Shown here: positions 1 to 13,400 of the stretch, piece by piece
Layout of the letters: the number at the start of each line of letters is the position of its first letter
How positions within the stretch are numbered: the stretch's first letter is position 1
From: Dendrophyllia cribrosa
Taxonomy: Eukaryota; Cnidaria; Anthozoa; Scleractinia; Dendrophylliidae
Direction: 5' to 3'
Assembly: GCA_024195265.1 (NCBI GenBank)
Contig: JAJLRJ010000010.1
Span: forward strand, 17,190,259-17,254,258
DNA: 64,000 nucleotides
The notes under the pieces: generated by a model
Seen by the model: the letters and a program-made list of their open reading frames with translations, nothing else
What the model was told of the DNA's origin: nothing
Database searches by the model: none
Translations under genes and position numbers: made by a program

Positions 1-374
1 GCTAACCTTATTACCGTAGATCAAAAAAGTCAAAATACAAGGCTAGTATAACAAAAATTAAAGGCAGATTCAATGGTCAATATTTCAACTAGTAGAACTA
101 GTTTCTACAGGGTCAGTGCAGCAGTGAAAAATATACAGCGGCTTTCTGGCTTATGCTTGCCAATAGTGGCTTGATTTTGTTCTGATTGCAATATGTCAGG
201 ACTAGAAAACATCTACTAAATCCATACTTTTAAATATTAAAACCCCGGTATCTCGTATTTCTACAATTTCATCGAACCTACAGAATTTCCTCTTGATTGT
301 GATCAATGATGACATTATAAGTACCATTACAATAATAACACTATATGGAAAAAAAGGAAAACGGATATACTTAC

Positions 375-3300
375 AGTTTCGGACTGATAAATTTAGGGCG
401 TGACATGCGGTAACCGTTCTTTAACAAGGCAGGGATATCTCTCATGTACACCCCAGGGAAAGGGTCACCACCTGCAACAAAGCACAGTACTTCAACTCCA
501 CTACACTGTAAAATTTTTCGATTGATGTAAGGTCTTGCAAAAAGTGCAAAATATCTCCGTTACAGATGTTGAGACTTTTCGATGTTCGGATGCTTCATTT
601 GTTCAGAAAAGTGAAAAGGGAAAAATGCATCATAGATACACAACAGGTTTTGCTTAGTTGGAAGGCGGGAAAGGGAAGCGATCGCTTATTCAACTCCAAG
701 CCTCTCTTGTGTTATGAATTTAGTATACAGAAGGTCGTACAGTACTCAGATCCACGTCGCGTGTAAAAGCCCATGCGGCAAACCAACTGCAACCTATATA
801 TCTTGTAAAAACCCCATGACCAGAACGAATGTTTTTAGAGCCATCTTAATTCAACACGCAGAAGTTTCTGAAGGAATTGGAAAAAAATGGAGGACTGACT
901 CAGTGCATGGTAACTACGCAGGAGCCAGTACATATTCCACCAGTTATTACGCTGCTTATTAATTATCGACAAGTGAGTGCAATACAGACGCTTTTAAGTG
1001 TGAACTCGGACGGCGAAAAGGTCTGAGGCGAGTTGGAATACGGCAAGAGGCCATGGGGCTGGAAATCAAAAGATATACTGCCGTAACAGGCTCACAACTC
1101 CCTACGCAAACTTTGCAATAAATGCTGACTGTCTTGGAGCTTGATCACGGGAAATCCAGTACTGACTTATTCGCTTTAACTTACCTACAGTAAAGATTTC
1201 GTATAAAACCACACCATAGCTCCACCTAAGCAGAAGAAAACAAACGATTTGAAACTTATTGTTTTCATTATTACTCGTAGTAGGTGCAACTAGTGGAGAA
1301 TACAAGTGGCCCTAGTTTTGAAGAAAACTTGTCCAAAGAAACGACAACGTAAAACTGGACGAGTAGCCAGGATTTAACGTATCTAAAGCTTGGACGTTCT
1401 CTGGTTAATGTTTGACCCTTTTGTGATATTCTTGATGTTCTTGATTTTCCGACTTTTCCGGCTTTTTTTCGACTTAGAAAGCATCTGCCAGTTTCTTTGA
1501 TGTAGTTTCTATAGCAGCCAGCACAAGAAATATTGTAAACGATGTTTTATGTTGGTTTGAAAATCAATAGGAAGCTTAAATTTGTCGAAAGAAAATGGTT
1601 TAAGTAGGGTTCTGTTTTTGAACATAGGGCCGTTCTGTTCTTGTATAAGTGAGTTGTTGCCAGTTCCCCTTAGTTGATAGTATTCAGTTTATCTCTGGTA
1701 ACTTCTCGCGAAAACGGGAAACGGCTACTACTTACACATCACTGGCCGTTGTGTACGCACCGCTGCCAAACAAGGCTTCTGGTGCTGTCCACTTGATTGG
1801 AAGACGTCCCTGAAGCAAGAAAGCTCTATTAGAAGCATCTGAAAACTGTAGATGTAGTTCTCCGGACATGTGAGAACTATGATTTTTTATGATTTTGCGG
1901 AAATCAAAAAACACAAATAATCACATCAGCAGCCCAGTTTCAGGTTGGAAAAGAACTTTTCAAAATAAAGTTTTTCTTCCCTCGTTTTTGCCCCTTGTCG
2001 GATTTTAAAGTAAAATATGAAAAAGACACATTTTGCATCGATATGTGTTTGTTTTAATTTTGTTTGTTTTCTATTATTATCTTTTATTTGCAATGCAGTT
2101 GTCCTTAATTAAGAAACAGGGTATAGTTTAGCATAGGATGACCTAGTGAATAGCTTTGCTAGTAGGAATCGAGTAGACAGATGGTACCTCATGCGTGCGA
2201 ACATAAATGTCTTCTTCCTGCACATCACGTGCCATTCCAAAGTCAGTGATCTTACACACTTCTCCCTCACCAACCAAAACATTTCTAGCGGCCAAGTCGC
2301 GATGGATTATCTGGCGAGTAAGAAAAGAGGACATAAACGCACCATCAGGGTGATGTAACTAAGCCTCATGAACTTCTTCAAGAATTGAAAGGAAAAAAGT
2401 AAACACAATTGCAAGTTTATAAGCATACAATGTAGCTCACAAGAAGTTCACGTACTAACCTAAAGTGTTCAAAAAGCGTACCTCTTACAGACTTAGTGTA
2501 ACTTTTTTCTTATCATTTATTTGTTGTTGCTAGTCGCCTTAAAGTCGTACAACATTTTTAAATACAGAATTTTTTGATCCGTGAAAATTTGTAGAATTAA
2601 GATACATGTTTCCAGTTCGTGATAAAGAACTTAATGTGCTCTCGCCTGTACTCAGTTTGTGTCCTTACTTAGTGGGTGACTGCTATTAATAATTCCTGAC
2701 ACAGAAATAAAGTTTTTTTATTATTTTTTATTATTATTAATTTGTGTTTAACAGTTGGACGACAAGATAACTTTCATTTAAGTTACCTTTTTTGCGGACA
2801 GATATTCCATTCCATCACTAATCTCCCAGGCGAACTTCAACAGCTGCTTGGAAGTGAGGCTGGTGCATGGTTTGATTGACGGGTCACTGTAGTAGTTATC
2901 ACGCACGCCCCGGCTCTTCCTCAGGTAACCAAGCACGTCGCCATATTCTGCGTACTCAACCACAACCAGGGGTCGTGCTTTCGAAACAATGATTTAAAAT
3001 TGTAGTTTTTCTTTAATATTCCTCAATAAACGTGTTGAGGTTTCGTTAAATAAAGAAGGAAATGGTGTGTTCCCTCGGGGGGGAGATATTGGTTGCGACA
3101 GAAGGGGGCACTTACTGGGACTTTAGAAAATATAGATCAAGTGCAATCAACCGTTCTTAATTTGTACGGATGTTATAGTGTTCTATTAATTGTAGTAAAG
3201 CCGTTTGGTTGACCAATTGTTTCAAACAGCAAGTGCTAAACAGGTCTGACTTTCCAAATAATAAATAACCTTTCACGCAACGGAAAATGGTTCGTTAAAT

Positions 3301-4419
3301 ATTCTATCTGGAAACAACATTACCTTAGCCTTCAGTTATTTCTCTAACTTTTCCATAAACAAAGAACTTTTAAAGAATGACCAGAATTTCTATAAATCTT
3401 GTAATCATTTGTTATGTTTTAAGGTTCATTTTCTATTCTCAGCCAATTTGACAGTTGTTGATGCTAAAGGAGTTTTGTGAATAAACTGACTGACCTTCGG
3501 TGCTAACACAGCCATAAAGACGAATGACGTGGGGATGTGGATCAAGGTGTTTAAGAACCGACATCTCTGATAATAGGTCTCCCCTTTCCCTCTCAGATGC
3601 GTCTTCTATTAAAAAATAAAAGCAACAATGCATATGTTTACTCTTATTTAGTTTGTCAAGTTATCAACGAGAACTTCATAACTGAAAATAACCAAATTTA
3701 TGTTTACCAAATTTTGAGGTATGCACGTACAGATCTATCATGCAGGCCTTACATGCATCATGTAGGTCTTACAAAAAAATTGGATGGCAACTGCACCGAA
3801 CTGTGACTATACAGCGAAATAAACTGGATATGAAGGTCGTGTTCTATTGGGATCAACCGTTTCAACCTAAACCGGTTTTGGTTGATTTCGTTGAGGCGTT
3901 CCAATGAACACTTTTCAACCATTTTGGGTTTTTTTCGGTTTCAACCATTTCAACCAGGTTCAGAGCTGATTGAAATGGTTGATCAACCAAACCAAACGAA
4001 AACGGTTTTTTCCCAATAGAACACGGAAAAAATCCAACCAACCGAAAACGGTTGTCCCCAATAGAACACGCCCTTAGTCACCTGTGTATGGTGGTTTACA
4101 AGACTTATGTACATGCTGTTGTGGTTGGTATTTCAATTTTTTTTTTTAACTTAATAATTGTAAGGAACAAAAGAGGTTCAAATATAAATACTACGTCATG
4201 TGACCTTGAATACTCTTTACTGCCACTACAGCCCATCCGGGTCTTCCAGGTAAATCCAGCGCCAAACCACGTGACACCACGCCAAATGCACCACGCCCAA
4301 TCACTTTCTCTACATTGAGATTTGCTCGCGGTATTTCCCATTCAATATCTCCAGAGAAAGACGGGTTTAACTCAGAATAAATCGCCTCGAGCTGATTAGG
4401 TTCCATTTCAAGTGAATGA
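375..4419 (-). CDS. RTK kinase-domain exons (copy 1, lacking the terminal exon)
   Basis: Eight exons. 4205-4419: juxtamembrane region, glycine loop and catalytic lysine. 3495-3605: helix C glutamate. 2787-2977: hinge VVVEYAEYG and helix E. 2188-2310: catalytic loop HRDLAARN and DFGMAR, 41 codons. 1736-1809: activation segment end [12 protein letters not shown]. 1185-1225: [14 protein letters not shown]. 375-471: GGDPFPG to SPKL. The activation loop carries one tyrosine (DIYVRTHE) rather than the paired tyrosines of FGF receptors. All catalytic residues are present. Confidence 0.92.
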
Positions 4420-7400
4420 CTGCAAAGAAATTGGCAAAATCCTCAGTCGTTAAAATAGGAAGGACTACTGACATGGAGAGAGAGAGAGTGTGCACGATAT
4501 TTGCAAACGAACTGTTAATCACTGTGTCGCTATTTATAATGATCATAGCAAACAAGAGAGCTTCTGGTATGATCGCGTACGTTTTTTAAAAGGCATGTAG
4601 TATATTTATTTTGGACAATTTAAAAGACAAGGTATTTGGCATTATTGTAATTGCAGTATTAGAATCCTTATCGTCACCTTTTGTATGTGTTTAAAGGTTT
4701 GTTTCATTTGTGTAAAGCTATTATTTTTAGTAGTAAGCTCGACACAAAATTCTATTTGCTAAACGTCAACAATTAATAGAGCTGTATAAGACTCAAAGAT
4801 ACATACGTGTGGGTTTCGTCGGGTGCGTCGTCTAAAACAAAACAAAAAACAAGGTTAATTAAAGAAAAAAATTGTTACACTCTTAAATTTCATATAAAAG
4901 CAAATCCAAAACTGTAATGTGGTTGAAGAGGTTCAGCTCTTTTCATTATACCAAACTCCAGTCTTGGGCAGCATTCCTCCGGAGAGGGAAACAGTTTCAG
5001 AACCTCTTATTTCATTGGACCTGATTATCACGCAAATGTATTGTTTCCAGGGCTAGGGTCCATTGTTCTGTTGTTTGTTCTATTGTTCCCTCAGCCAATC
5101 ATGTGAGGCGTACGAGAAGTGTGTACCGCCTCATTCCCATCCCCGTCACCACTTGCTTCTTTGCAGTTATCTTCCCCCATCTTCCTTGACAGTTAAACTG
5201 GTTAATACAAAGCTTGAATATCAATACAGATGATAGCTACTTACTTTGACGCCGTATTTTGTATCTCTTAGCAACGTATCGCTGAGCGAGGAAGGCACAA
5301 ACCAAGACAATAGCCAAAACCGCGGATATAGATACGTATTTGATAAGAGAGTCCTCTTCGGTATCTGTTTAGATATTATTACGAGTACAGAAATGGAATA
5401 TTAGCCAATACAATACCATTTTTAATATTTTGTGTTTTAAAAAACTTTAAATTAAAGTTTAATTTAAATAACTAATCAGCCAATTAATGAATATTATTAC
5501 ATTAGAGTGATTTCACAAAACCCGTGGAATAACTTAAACATCTATTGATAAATAGTGGAATGGAATTGGTGTCTAACTGATTGTCTATTTGTCTAATGTA
5601 CATTTCACAGGTTATGTGAAAGCGTTCCATCTGACGAACAGCTAACGGTATTCATTGATTAATTAATTGTATCCCTCGATAAACGGACCCATGAATGTTA
5701 AACTTTACCATTGATATAGTTTTGAAGTGCAAAACGGGCAAATGAAATTAGCCGATTCAAACTGTTTTGGAGACCTGCTATTGATCAAGAAATGAAAACA
5801 AAGTAATCTGCATTTCAGGTTACTTTACGCTTGCATTTTATTCGCTTATTAGGAGGTAATTCTTTCAGTTTCAATTATTTAAATAGTTTTATCATCTTGT
5901 ACCTACCTGCAGGTTTCGTATTTGCCACAGCCTGTGGGCCTGTTTGTTTAATAAAATTATTATTAATTATTGTTTTTCTTTAACGTAATGTCAGTTTTAC
6001 ATATAAGCTACAGTTTGGGAGAGTTTTAATGCAGCTTCTGAGCAGTAACCGCAGAACTTATTATGTACGACATATCTAGTATACAGTGCTTGGTTTTTTT
6101 TTTTTGTGTTCGTACCCGAGCGTTGTATGTGTTTAGCCGCCATATTGGATTCGCAAACAAAAAGGGCGTTCACCGTTCAGCTGCATTTTACTCCCTGTGC
6201 CCCAACCCCCCTCCTTTTTTTAAAAAAATTCAAGATGGCAACGTTAGTAGTAGATCCTTTTTTTAAACATAATCAGTAATTAAAGCAATTAACATGCTTG
6301 AGTAGTCGTGTACTAGTCTATAATAAAACAAGAAAAATATAACATATACTTTTTTAATATTAACTAAGATTAAAAACATAAGATGATTTGAAGAGGTAAT
6401 AAACACTAAAAAGTACAAGAATTTCAAACATTTAAATATAAAATGTGTTGGACATCTTCTTAGGCACCGACTGAACAGATAAACTGTTAAAATTAAGCTC
6501 CCTAAATGAGGAATCTAATTTCACTTTTCTGGAAAATTGTTTAAAATTACAAGAGTCATTGAAATAATCCGAAACACGGTTGCACAGTACGGCGCCTCTA
6601 TATTGCATAGAGTTTTTCGTATAATGTGTGGAAAATCGCGGAACTACGGCCTTAAGATGACGGCCGTTAAGAAAAATAGCATCATTTGACATCTTTAAAA
6701 TAAAGGTTCAGTGTTAGCCTCGCGTGTTATTTTTTTAAACGGTACGTTGTACTAAAAACAGGTTCAATCTATTTTCAAAAATTTTACTTGCCTTTTTCAT
6801 CACGCAACAGAAATGTAAGTGCGTCCCATCCAATCCGATTCCTAGCTGTGCATACATAGCTTGTAAAATCCTCATCATTTTTTGGAGTGATCATCAATGT
6901 GCTTGAGTTCCATGTACTGATAAAACCCTCGCGAATTTGCTCACTGCCTTTGCGCCAAGAAAACGTTGGTGAAGGATTTCCATCTGCTTCGCACATTAGC
7001 GTTACTGAATTTCCAGATACCAGCTTGCTTGATGAATGTATGCTTGGTGCATCTAAAATCAGCAGTGATGTGACAGTGAAACAAATGAAAATGTAGTGTT
7101 ATTATTTAGCCAATTTAAATACGGATTTTGCGAAGGATCCATGAAATTTTAATTTTGTAACGGTGGTGGACAGCTTAGACTCTTTCGAATTTTCCAATGT
7201 TTCATTTCGTGTCTTTATTCAGAGTAGCATCCACAACAGTACTACTGTATGGATTTATATTGTTTGTTTTGGAGTTTTGGTTCAAGCAAAGATAGAAACC
7301 TATTAACCTAGAACCTTAATCTGAAAATGAATGGACTACAAGATTTGAAACCAAAACATTAGATAATGAGTCACGAGTATCAAAATTATTTTTGATGTCG

Positions 7401-10400
7401 TTTCCATCCATAGAAGAAACGAAAAGCTGCAAATATATATAACGTTTTCATGACGCTAATCACGAAACCACACAGGTTGGCAATGTCTCCTCAAACAATT
7501 TAACTCATTCTGACCACCTATCCTATAGCCTGATCTACAGATATTTACGTTGTTATGCTTTGATGTTTCAGGGTTATTCCGCAAACTCGAAGGAAACGTG
7601 TGAACTAACGAGGTTATAACAAAGTTGACTGTGTGTATATGTATATCAAGAGCTTTATACGGACTAGACTCGGGACATCATATCTTACAAAATCATGCTT
7701 TAACATTTTCACTCATACTCATACTCTCCTCCCATTACCCCACAAAGGGATAAAAACCTTAGAGTGCTCGGATATATCTTTGAACACCTCCATGGTTTAA
7801 ACCCTCATAGACAAATTCGGCTAACGCGTTGTTGTACCCAATTCAAACCTTTTGGGATTAGGACTCTTTGTTCGTCATATTTCCATATCAATGAAGCATT
7901 GACATGGAAATTATATGGAAATATTGTGAACAAAGAATCTTATTCCCAGAAGGTTTGAATTGGGTACAACAATGCGTTAGCCGAATTTGTCTATTAGGAT
8001 AGTGTGAGAGAAGAGTTCCGTTGCAGTTCTGTTTCCACCTGGAATCATACTCTGGGTTATGATACGTTGTTCTAATAAACTGTTAGTGTAACCATTTAAA
8101 TGTAAGCTATTGAGTAATGCTACAGTTCCTATGGAATGGAATGAATGGAATGAAAATGAAGTTAAACACTCCCACTGATTGTAGTTTATACACAGGGAAC
8201 TATGGGAAGTGAAAAGATCATACTCACAGACCACATTAACAGTTGTGATGGCTGAAGTGCTATTTCCAGTCGGGTTTTTTGAGAGGCAGACATAGTTTCC
8301 TGCTTGTGATCTATTCACACTTGCAATAAAGAGAATTTTGCTTTGTCCTGTGTAAATGGGTCGTCTGTCCCTCATCCATATCACAACTGAACTCGCTTCT
8401 GTGCTACTGCGACATGTTATGTTCACGTGATTACCTTCCTCGACCTCCAGCTTGAAATGTCGACTATCTAGATAACATAAAACAATTATTATCTCTCAAC
8501 ACTTCATAACAGCGGAACTGGGTTTATATTGGAGCCGGATGGGCAATACGAGAAATGATATATTTCACGAGCAATATGCAGGATAATAACGACTTGCCCG
8601 GAAAGCTGGACCAATAAAAAAAAAAACAATTCACTTCACCCCAATCACCTCGCGTCATACTAAAGCAAGAGTGTGGTGAATATTTTTTTCTGACTGGCGA
8701 AAGAAGGTGGAATGAGATAAACAAGACAACGGCGGTGCCCGTTTTATGGACCCAGTTATTGATCATTCAGAGTGTATGCACGAAAAAAGGTTTTATGAGT
8801 CATTTGTCTTACTAAAAAAAAAGGTTTCACCAGATTTAAGTTAATGTAAAAATTAACAATTTAAAAAATTGAAAACGTACGAATGGAAAGATCACGCCAA
8901 TCAGTTCAGAAACCCTGCTTTGAGCAGCCGTCGATCCGCAGAACAACGTCTAAATTAAACATATTCTTACCGACAGTTGGCTTGACCGGTGGATCCTGGA
9001 ATGAAAAAAAGGTGCCGTATTATGATAATATTATGATAATATATCGGCTCCTCGAATCTCAAATTTTGGCACAGTTAGCTGATCAGTTGATCCGTCGACA
9101 GTTGTTACGGGATAAACATTCGCTCTACTTCGTCTTATCGGCAAATACCACATCACTTTTGCTACCCTAATTTATTGCTACAGCAGAATATTTGTTTCTT
9201 TACTTTCTTATAATCTGAGAAAGGCCGAATAAACATAACAAGCAAGTTACTTGCGAATTAAATACACATAAATTGATAGTAGGATATTGCCAGTATGTTG
9301 GTACACGAGCCACAAGTAGTCCACCCAACCGGACCTTAACCCGGTTTCTGTAGCATGAAGCAAAAACAAGTACTGTTTGATGGGACGCTAGTCAATCGCA
9401 GGGTTACCCCAAGCATTGTATCGCCGGTTCCCATTTATACATTGGGTGAAGAGAGGCAAGACAAGGGCTCGAACCACCGACCTTTAGATCTGGAACCGGT
9501 TGTTCGAAAGTCGGTTAACCTTAACCCAGGATTAAAACTTAACCGAGGATTTAATTTCTCTTGTTAGAAGTGTTTTAAAAAGTTAATTATAAGTTACATG
9601 CGAATACAAGTCAGAGACGAAACTAAAGGGCAAAAATACTTTGGAAAAATCTCCATTGATTTATTATTTAACTGAAATCAAAATTGATGCTAACCTTGGG
9701 TTAGCTCAGACCGCGCTTTGAACAATCCAGCCCTGAAATGCAACGCGCTAACCACTGCACTCAGATTAGAACTAACAATAGATTCTTATTCAAACTTTGT
9801 CTAAATGGAGAAGGGGAGGGAGGGAGGGTGGGGGGTGCCGGTGTTTGTCGAGAAGCGTTCATGCGTCGCATATTCCCCATGTAATTCTTAATGTAAGAAC
9901 ATCGAGACTCTTTAAGATTCTCCATACAGTAGAGTAATGTACAGTAAGTGATACAGTAAGTGATGCGAAATGCAATAAATGCAAAAAGTGATCAGACTGT
10001 GGCAAAAGGTGGTATGATTATGATGTGATTGATGTTTACCTCGGGTGCTCGGCGCGTTTTTCAAACTGTTTTTTTTTTTGTATCAAATGCCTTATGTTGC
10101 TATATACATATCTGTTTTCCTATTTATTCGCTTGTTTGGGGATTTTGACTATTTGAACTGCGTCCACATCGACGGCTGGCGATTCAGAGCTCGTCAAATC
10201 ACTGGTAAAAGACAAAAAGATTACAGTGAACCAAAATTCCCCGAGTACGGGAAACTAGAGAACAGAAGCTTACCCCTAGTCCAAACTTGTGCTATCGACA
10301 GACGTAAAAAATGACAAGAAAAAACCTCGTTACATAACATACGGTCAAGAATAACACCTCATTTTGAATATCATTTACTACGAATGTTAATGCGTGCCTC

Positions 10401-13400
10401 CGTGCCCCGAGGGACACGTGAAGCCAAAAGTTCAAGTTCAAGTTCAGTTCAGTTCGGTTTTTTCCAATTAACACTCCCGGGCCGGAGGGTGCTGCCTCAG
10501 ACAAGGTAGCAAAACTTGATCCTAGGATCTCCGCACATAGGTACATGGCTAAGTAACTATTTCCGCTTCATTGCTGTTTTTTCAAGAAGACACAACTTGG
10601 TGACTGGCCGAGTAAGGAGTCCACTTTGGGTCTTGACATCAACTTTTCTAACTCTCCCATCCCCACTAAGGTAAATCTTGACAACTCGAGCAAGAGGCCA
10701 GTGATCACGGGCTACGTTTGGTTCCACTATCAGAACGACATCACCTTCTGCCAAATTCCTACTTTCAGAAGTCCATTTAGGCCTGACCGTTAGGGTTGGT
10801 AGGTATTCACGACGCCAGCGATCCCAGAACATGTTGGCGAGGGCAAGGGTCTGTCGATGTCTCTTTCGGGAACCGATTTCCCGCTCTTTAACACCGGAAA
10901 TTGGAGGCGATGATGATGATCGCTGGATCAGGAAAGAATTTGGGGTAATAGCTGTGAGATTTTGTGGATCGTCACTGGGCGTAGTTACTGGCCGACTGTT
11001 GAGCGTTGCCTCGACAACAGCAAGTGAAGTGGCCAATGTCTCTTGAGTTAACGTCTGTCCATGAAGCACTACTGTAACAGCTTGTTTCACCGATCTAATG
11101 AGACGTTCTACGGCTCCGTTCATGTGTGATGCTGTTGGCGGGTTGGAAATACACTCCGTGCATTGCCTCGCCATCGAATTCCTTATTTTGTCATGGTCAA
11201 AGCTGTTCGCAGCATCCCGAATCTCCCTCGCAGCCTCAATTAAGTTGGTTCCTTGGTCACTGGTTAGCGTTCTTGGATAGCCCCGTCTACTGCCAAAACG
11301 GAAAAAGCAGTTCGGGAAGGAATCCGTCTCAAGAGTCTCTACAACATCCAAGTAGACGGCGCGATTTGTGGCACACGTAAAATCTCTGCTAACTTTCCGC
11401 CATAGCCAATTTTCTGGGCCAACGCCTGAAGCACCAACGTTGCGTTTGAACCTGTGTTTAACAAACACAAAGTCTTAAGTCTCTGTCCATTCGGACCGTA
11501 CAAATAAACTGGGATTATTTAATGAGCAACTTGATTAAGGTTCATTTGAGCCCGGGCCGAGTATGGTACCTGTTCAGTCATAGTTGTCCCTTGTAATTCG
11601 ACCACTGTCCGATTCGTTGGAATTGCCGGAGTTGTCGCCGTTGCCATGGTTGCCGCTGTTGCCTGGGTTGCGGTGCTTTCTTGCACCTCATCTGGGGGCT
11701 TGACTTCCTCTTGCCGGTTTTCTATTGTGTTAATTTCGTGCAGTAAGAAGTGATGTTGGCCTTTACAACCACCGACTTGGCAGCGAACGTTAACTTTGCA
11801 GTCTTTTCTCAAGTGTTTGCCAAAACAAGAGAAACAAAGTCCCTTCTCAAACATTAGTTTTAAGCGTTCAGGTGGCGATAAGCGTTTAAACATCCGACAT
11901 TGGGAAACAGAATGGCCTTTCTTGAAATGGAATGGACAAGTTGGCAGTAAAGACGACGCATCTGCCTTGAACGATCTTGCTTTCTGGGAGGTTAGTCTTC
12001 CTTCCAAACTTCCTTGGGCAATATCCCACGTATGTGCACGGTCTTCTAGCCACTCTGCGAACGATCTCAGATTTCTTTTTGCTGGGTGTATCTTTATAAT
12101 GTCTATCCATCTTGTCCTTAACGACAGTGGCAATTTCTCCATAACATCGTCTATGTATGTGTCCGACAGAAGGTCGCCAGTGCCCCCCAACGACTTGAGA
12201 ACGGAGACTAACGAGGTGACCTTTTCCGCGAGCGACCGTAACTGTTGAGCATTTTTCTCCGAGACATTCGGGTTTGATTTCAGAATCTTCCTGTACGAAT
12301 GAACCATCTTGATTGGATTACCGAAACGCTACTCGAGAATGGTTCACGCTTCGTAGTATTCAGCACTGTTTGGCAAGACTCCCTGAAGTGCAGTCTGAGG
12401 CCTTTGAAACCTTAAACTTTGCCGGTGTTGGTGATTCTTCTATCTAGCTGAATAATCGATCAACTCTCTCTCTTTCACACTCTCTTGGGGAAGGTCGGGA
12501 AGACTTTTGCGATACCCGCTGGTTGCATCTACATCTTCTAGGTTCGAACCCACACGGCTCTCAAGTGAGCATTCGAGTCATCTTTCTTGGCATATTTTCC
12601 AAGCTCAGCGTCCTCGACAAGTTTTTCGATTCCGGCGTCCTCGACAAGTTTTCCGATCTCGGCGTCCTCGACGAGTTTTTCGCTCTCGAAAAAGTTTAGA
12701 CGACGAGTTTTCCTCAGTCGACGAGCTTTTCGCTCCCTTAATGACTGATCCCTCGGGAATTTTGTTTCCCGAGAATCTCGAAACATCGAGATTCGAGGAA
12801 AACAAAATTCACTGTTTCTCTCGGGACCAGTCATTAAAGTGTTTAATATCACATTTGTGTAATGTATATGTTGTAGTTAATTTTTTATCTCAGGTAATTT
12901 TTATTTTTCCATTGTTTTTGGGTATGGTAATATATGCTAATGAATTTGAAACAAAGGAAAAACAAAAATTACTTGAAATAAAAAATTAACTACAACATAT
13001 ATGTGATGGATTCCATCGCGACACTTGTCTGCAAATATTACAAGCTACATTCATGCGGCATCCCGAAAAAAACTCTTAGTATAACGATTCAAATACGAAA
13101 ATCAATAGAACTGTGAATTGCTAAAAGGGAAAAGCGACTAATAAATTTATTGTATCTTATTTTATTGTATTTTTTAATCTTGAAAATAGAATGATATGTG
13201 TATAGAGAAAGAAACTCAGAATTTTTTTTTCTGAGTTCCATCCGTACACTAGTCGGATGCTCTAACCACTGAGCTACTGAGAACTCAATTCAAGTGGCGA
13301 ACAAATGCTATGTGGGTTATGTGACACAACTACTGCATCGCGCAAGTCATCTTATCATTAATAATCTCTTCTCGTTATTAATGTAGTATTTTTAAATGCA

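Larger units (their letters stand above)
10557..12420 (-). mobile_element. Deleted BEL/Pao-type retrotransposon (copy 1)
   Basis: An internally deleted LTR-type retrotransposon inside the long RTK intron, in the same direction as the gene. Order on the minus strand: Gag with zinc knuckles, a short protease start, then directly the integrase. Reverse transcriptase and RNase H are absent. I could not find matching LTRs on the two sides. Gag and protease have in-frame stops, so it cannot make a working polyprotein. The DUF1759-like Gag and the integrase C-terminal extension are the basis for BEL/Pao. Confidence 0.85.

Noticed and set aside
9800..12560. LTRs of the BEL/Pao element
   Set aside because: I compared the sequences left of 10557 and right of 12420 and found no direct repeat.
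12507..12989. 160-codon plus-strand ORF and overlapping minus-strand ORFs
   Set aside because: Their sequence is the 27-bp tandem repeat and the foldback element read through; low-complexity arginine-rich translation.
13226..13292. A functional tRNA gene
   Set aside because: D-arm and anticodon stem are fine, but the T-arm and acceptor stem are missing.
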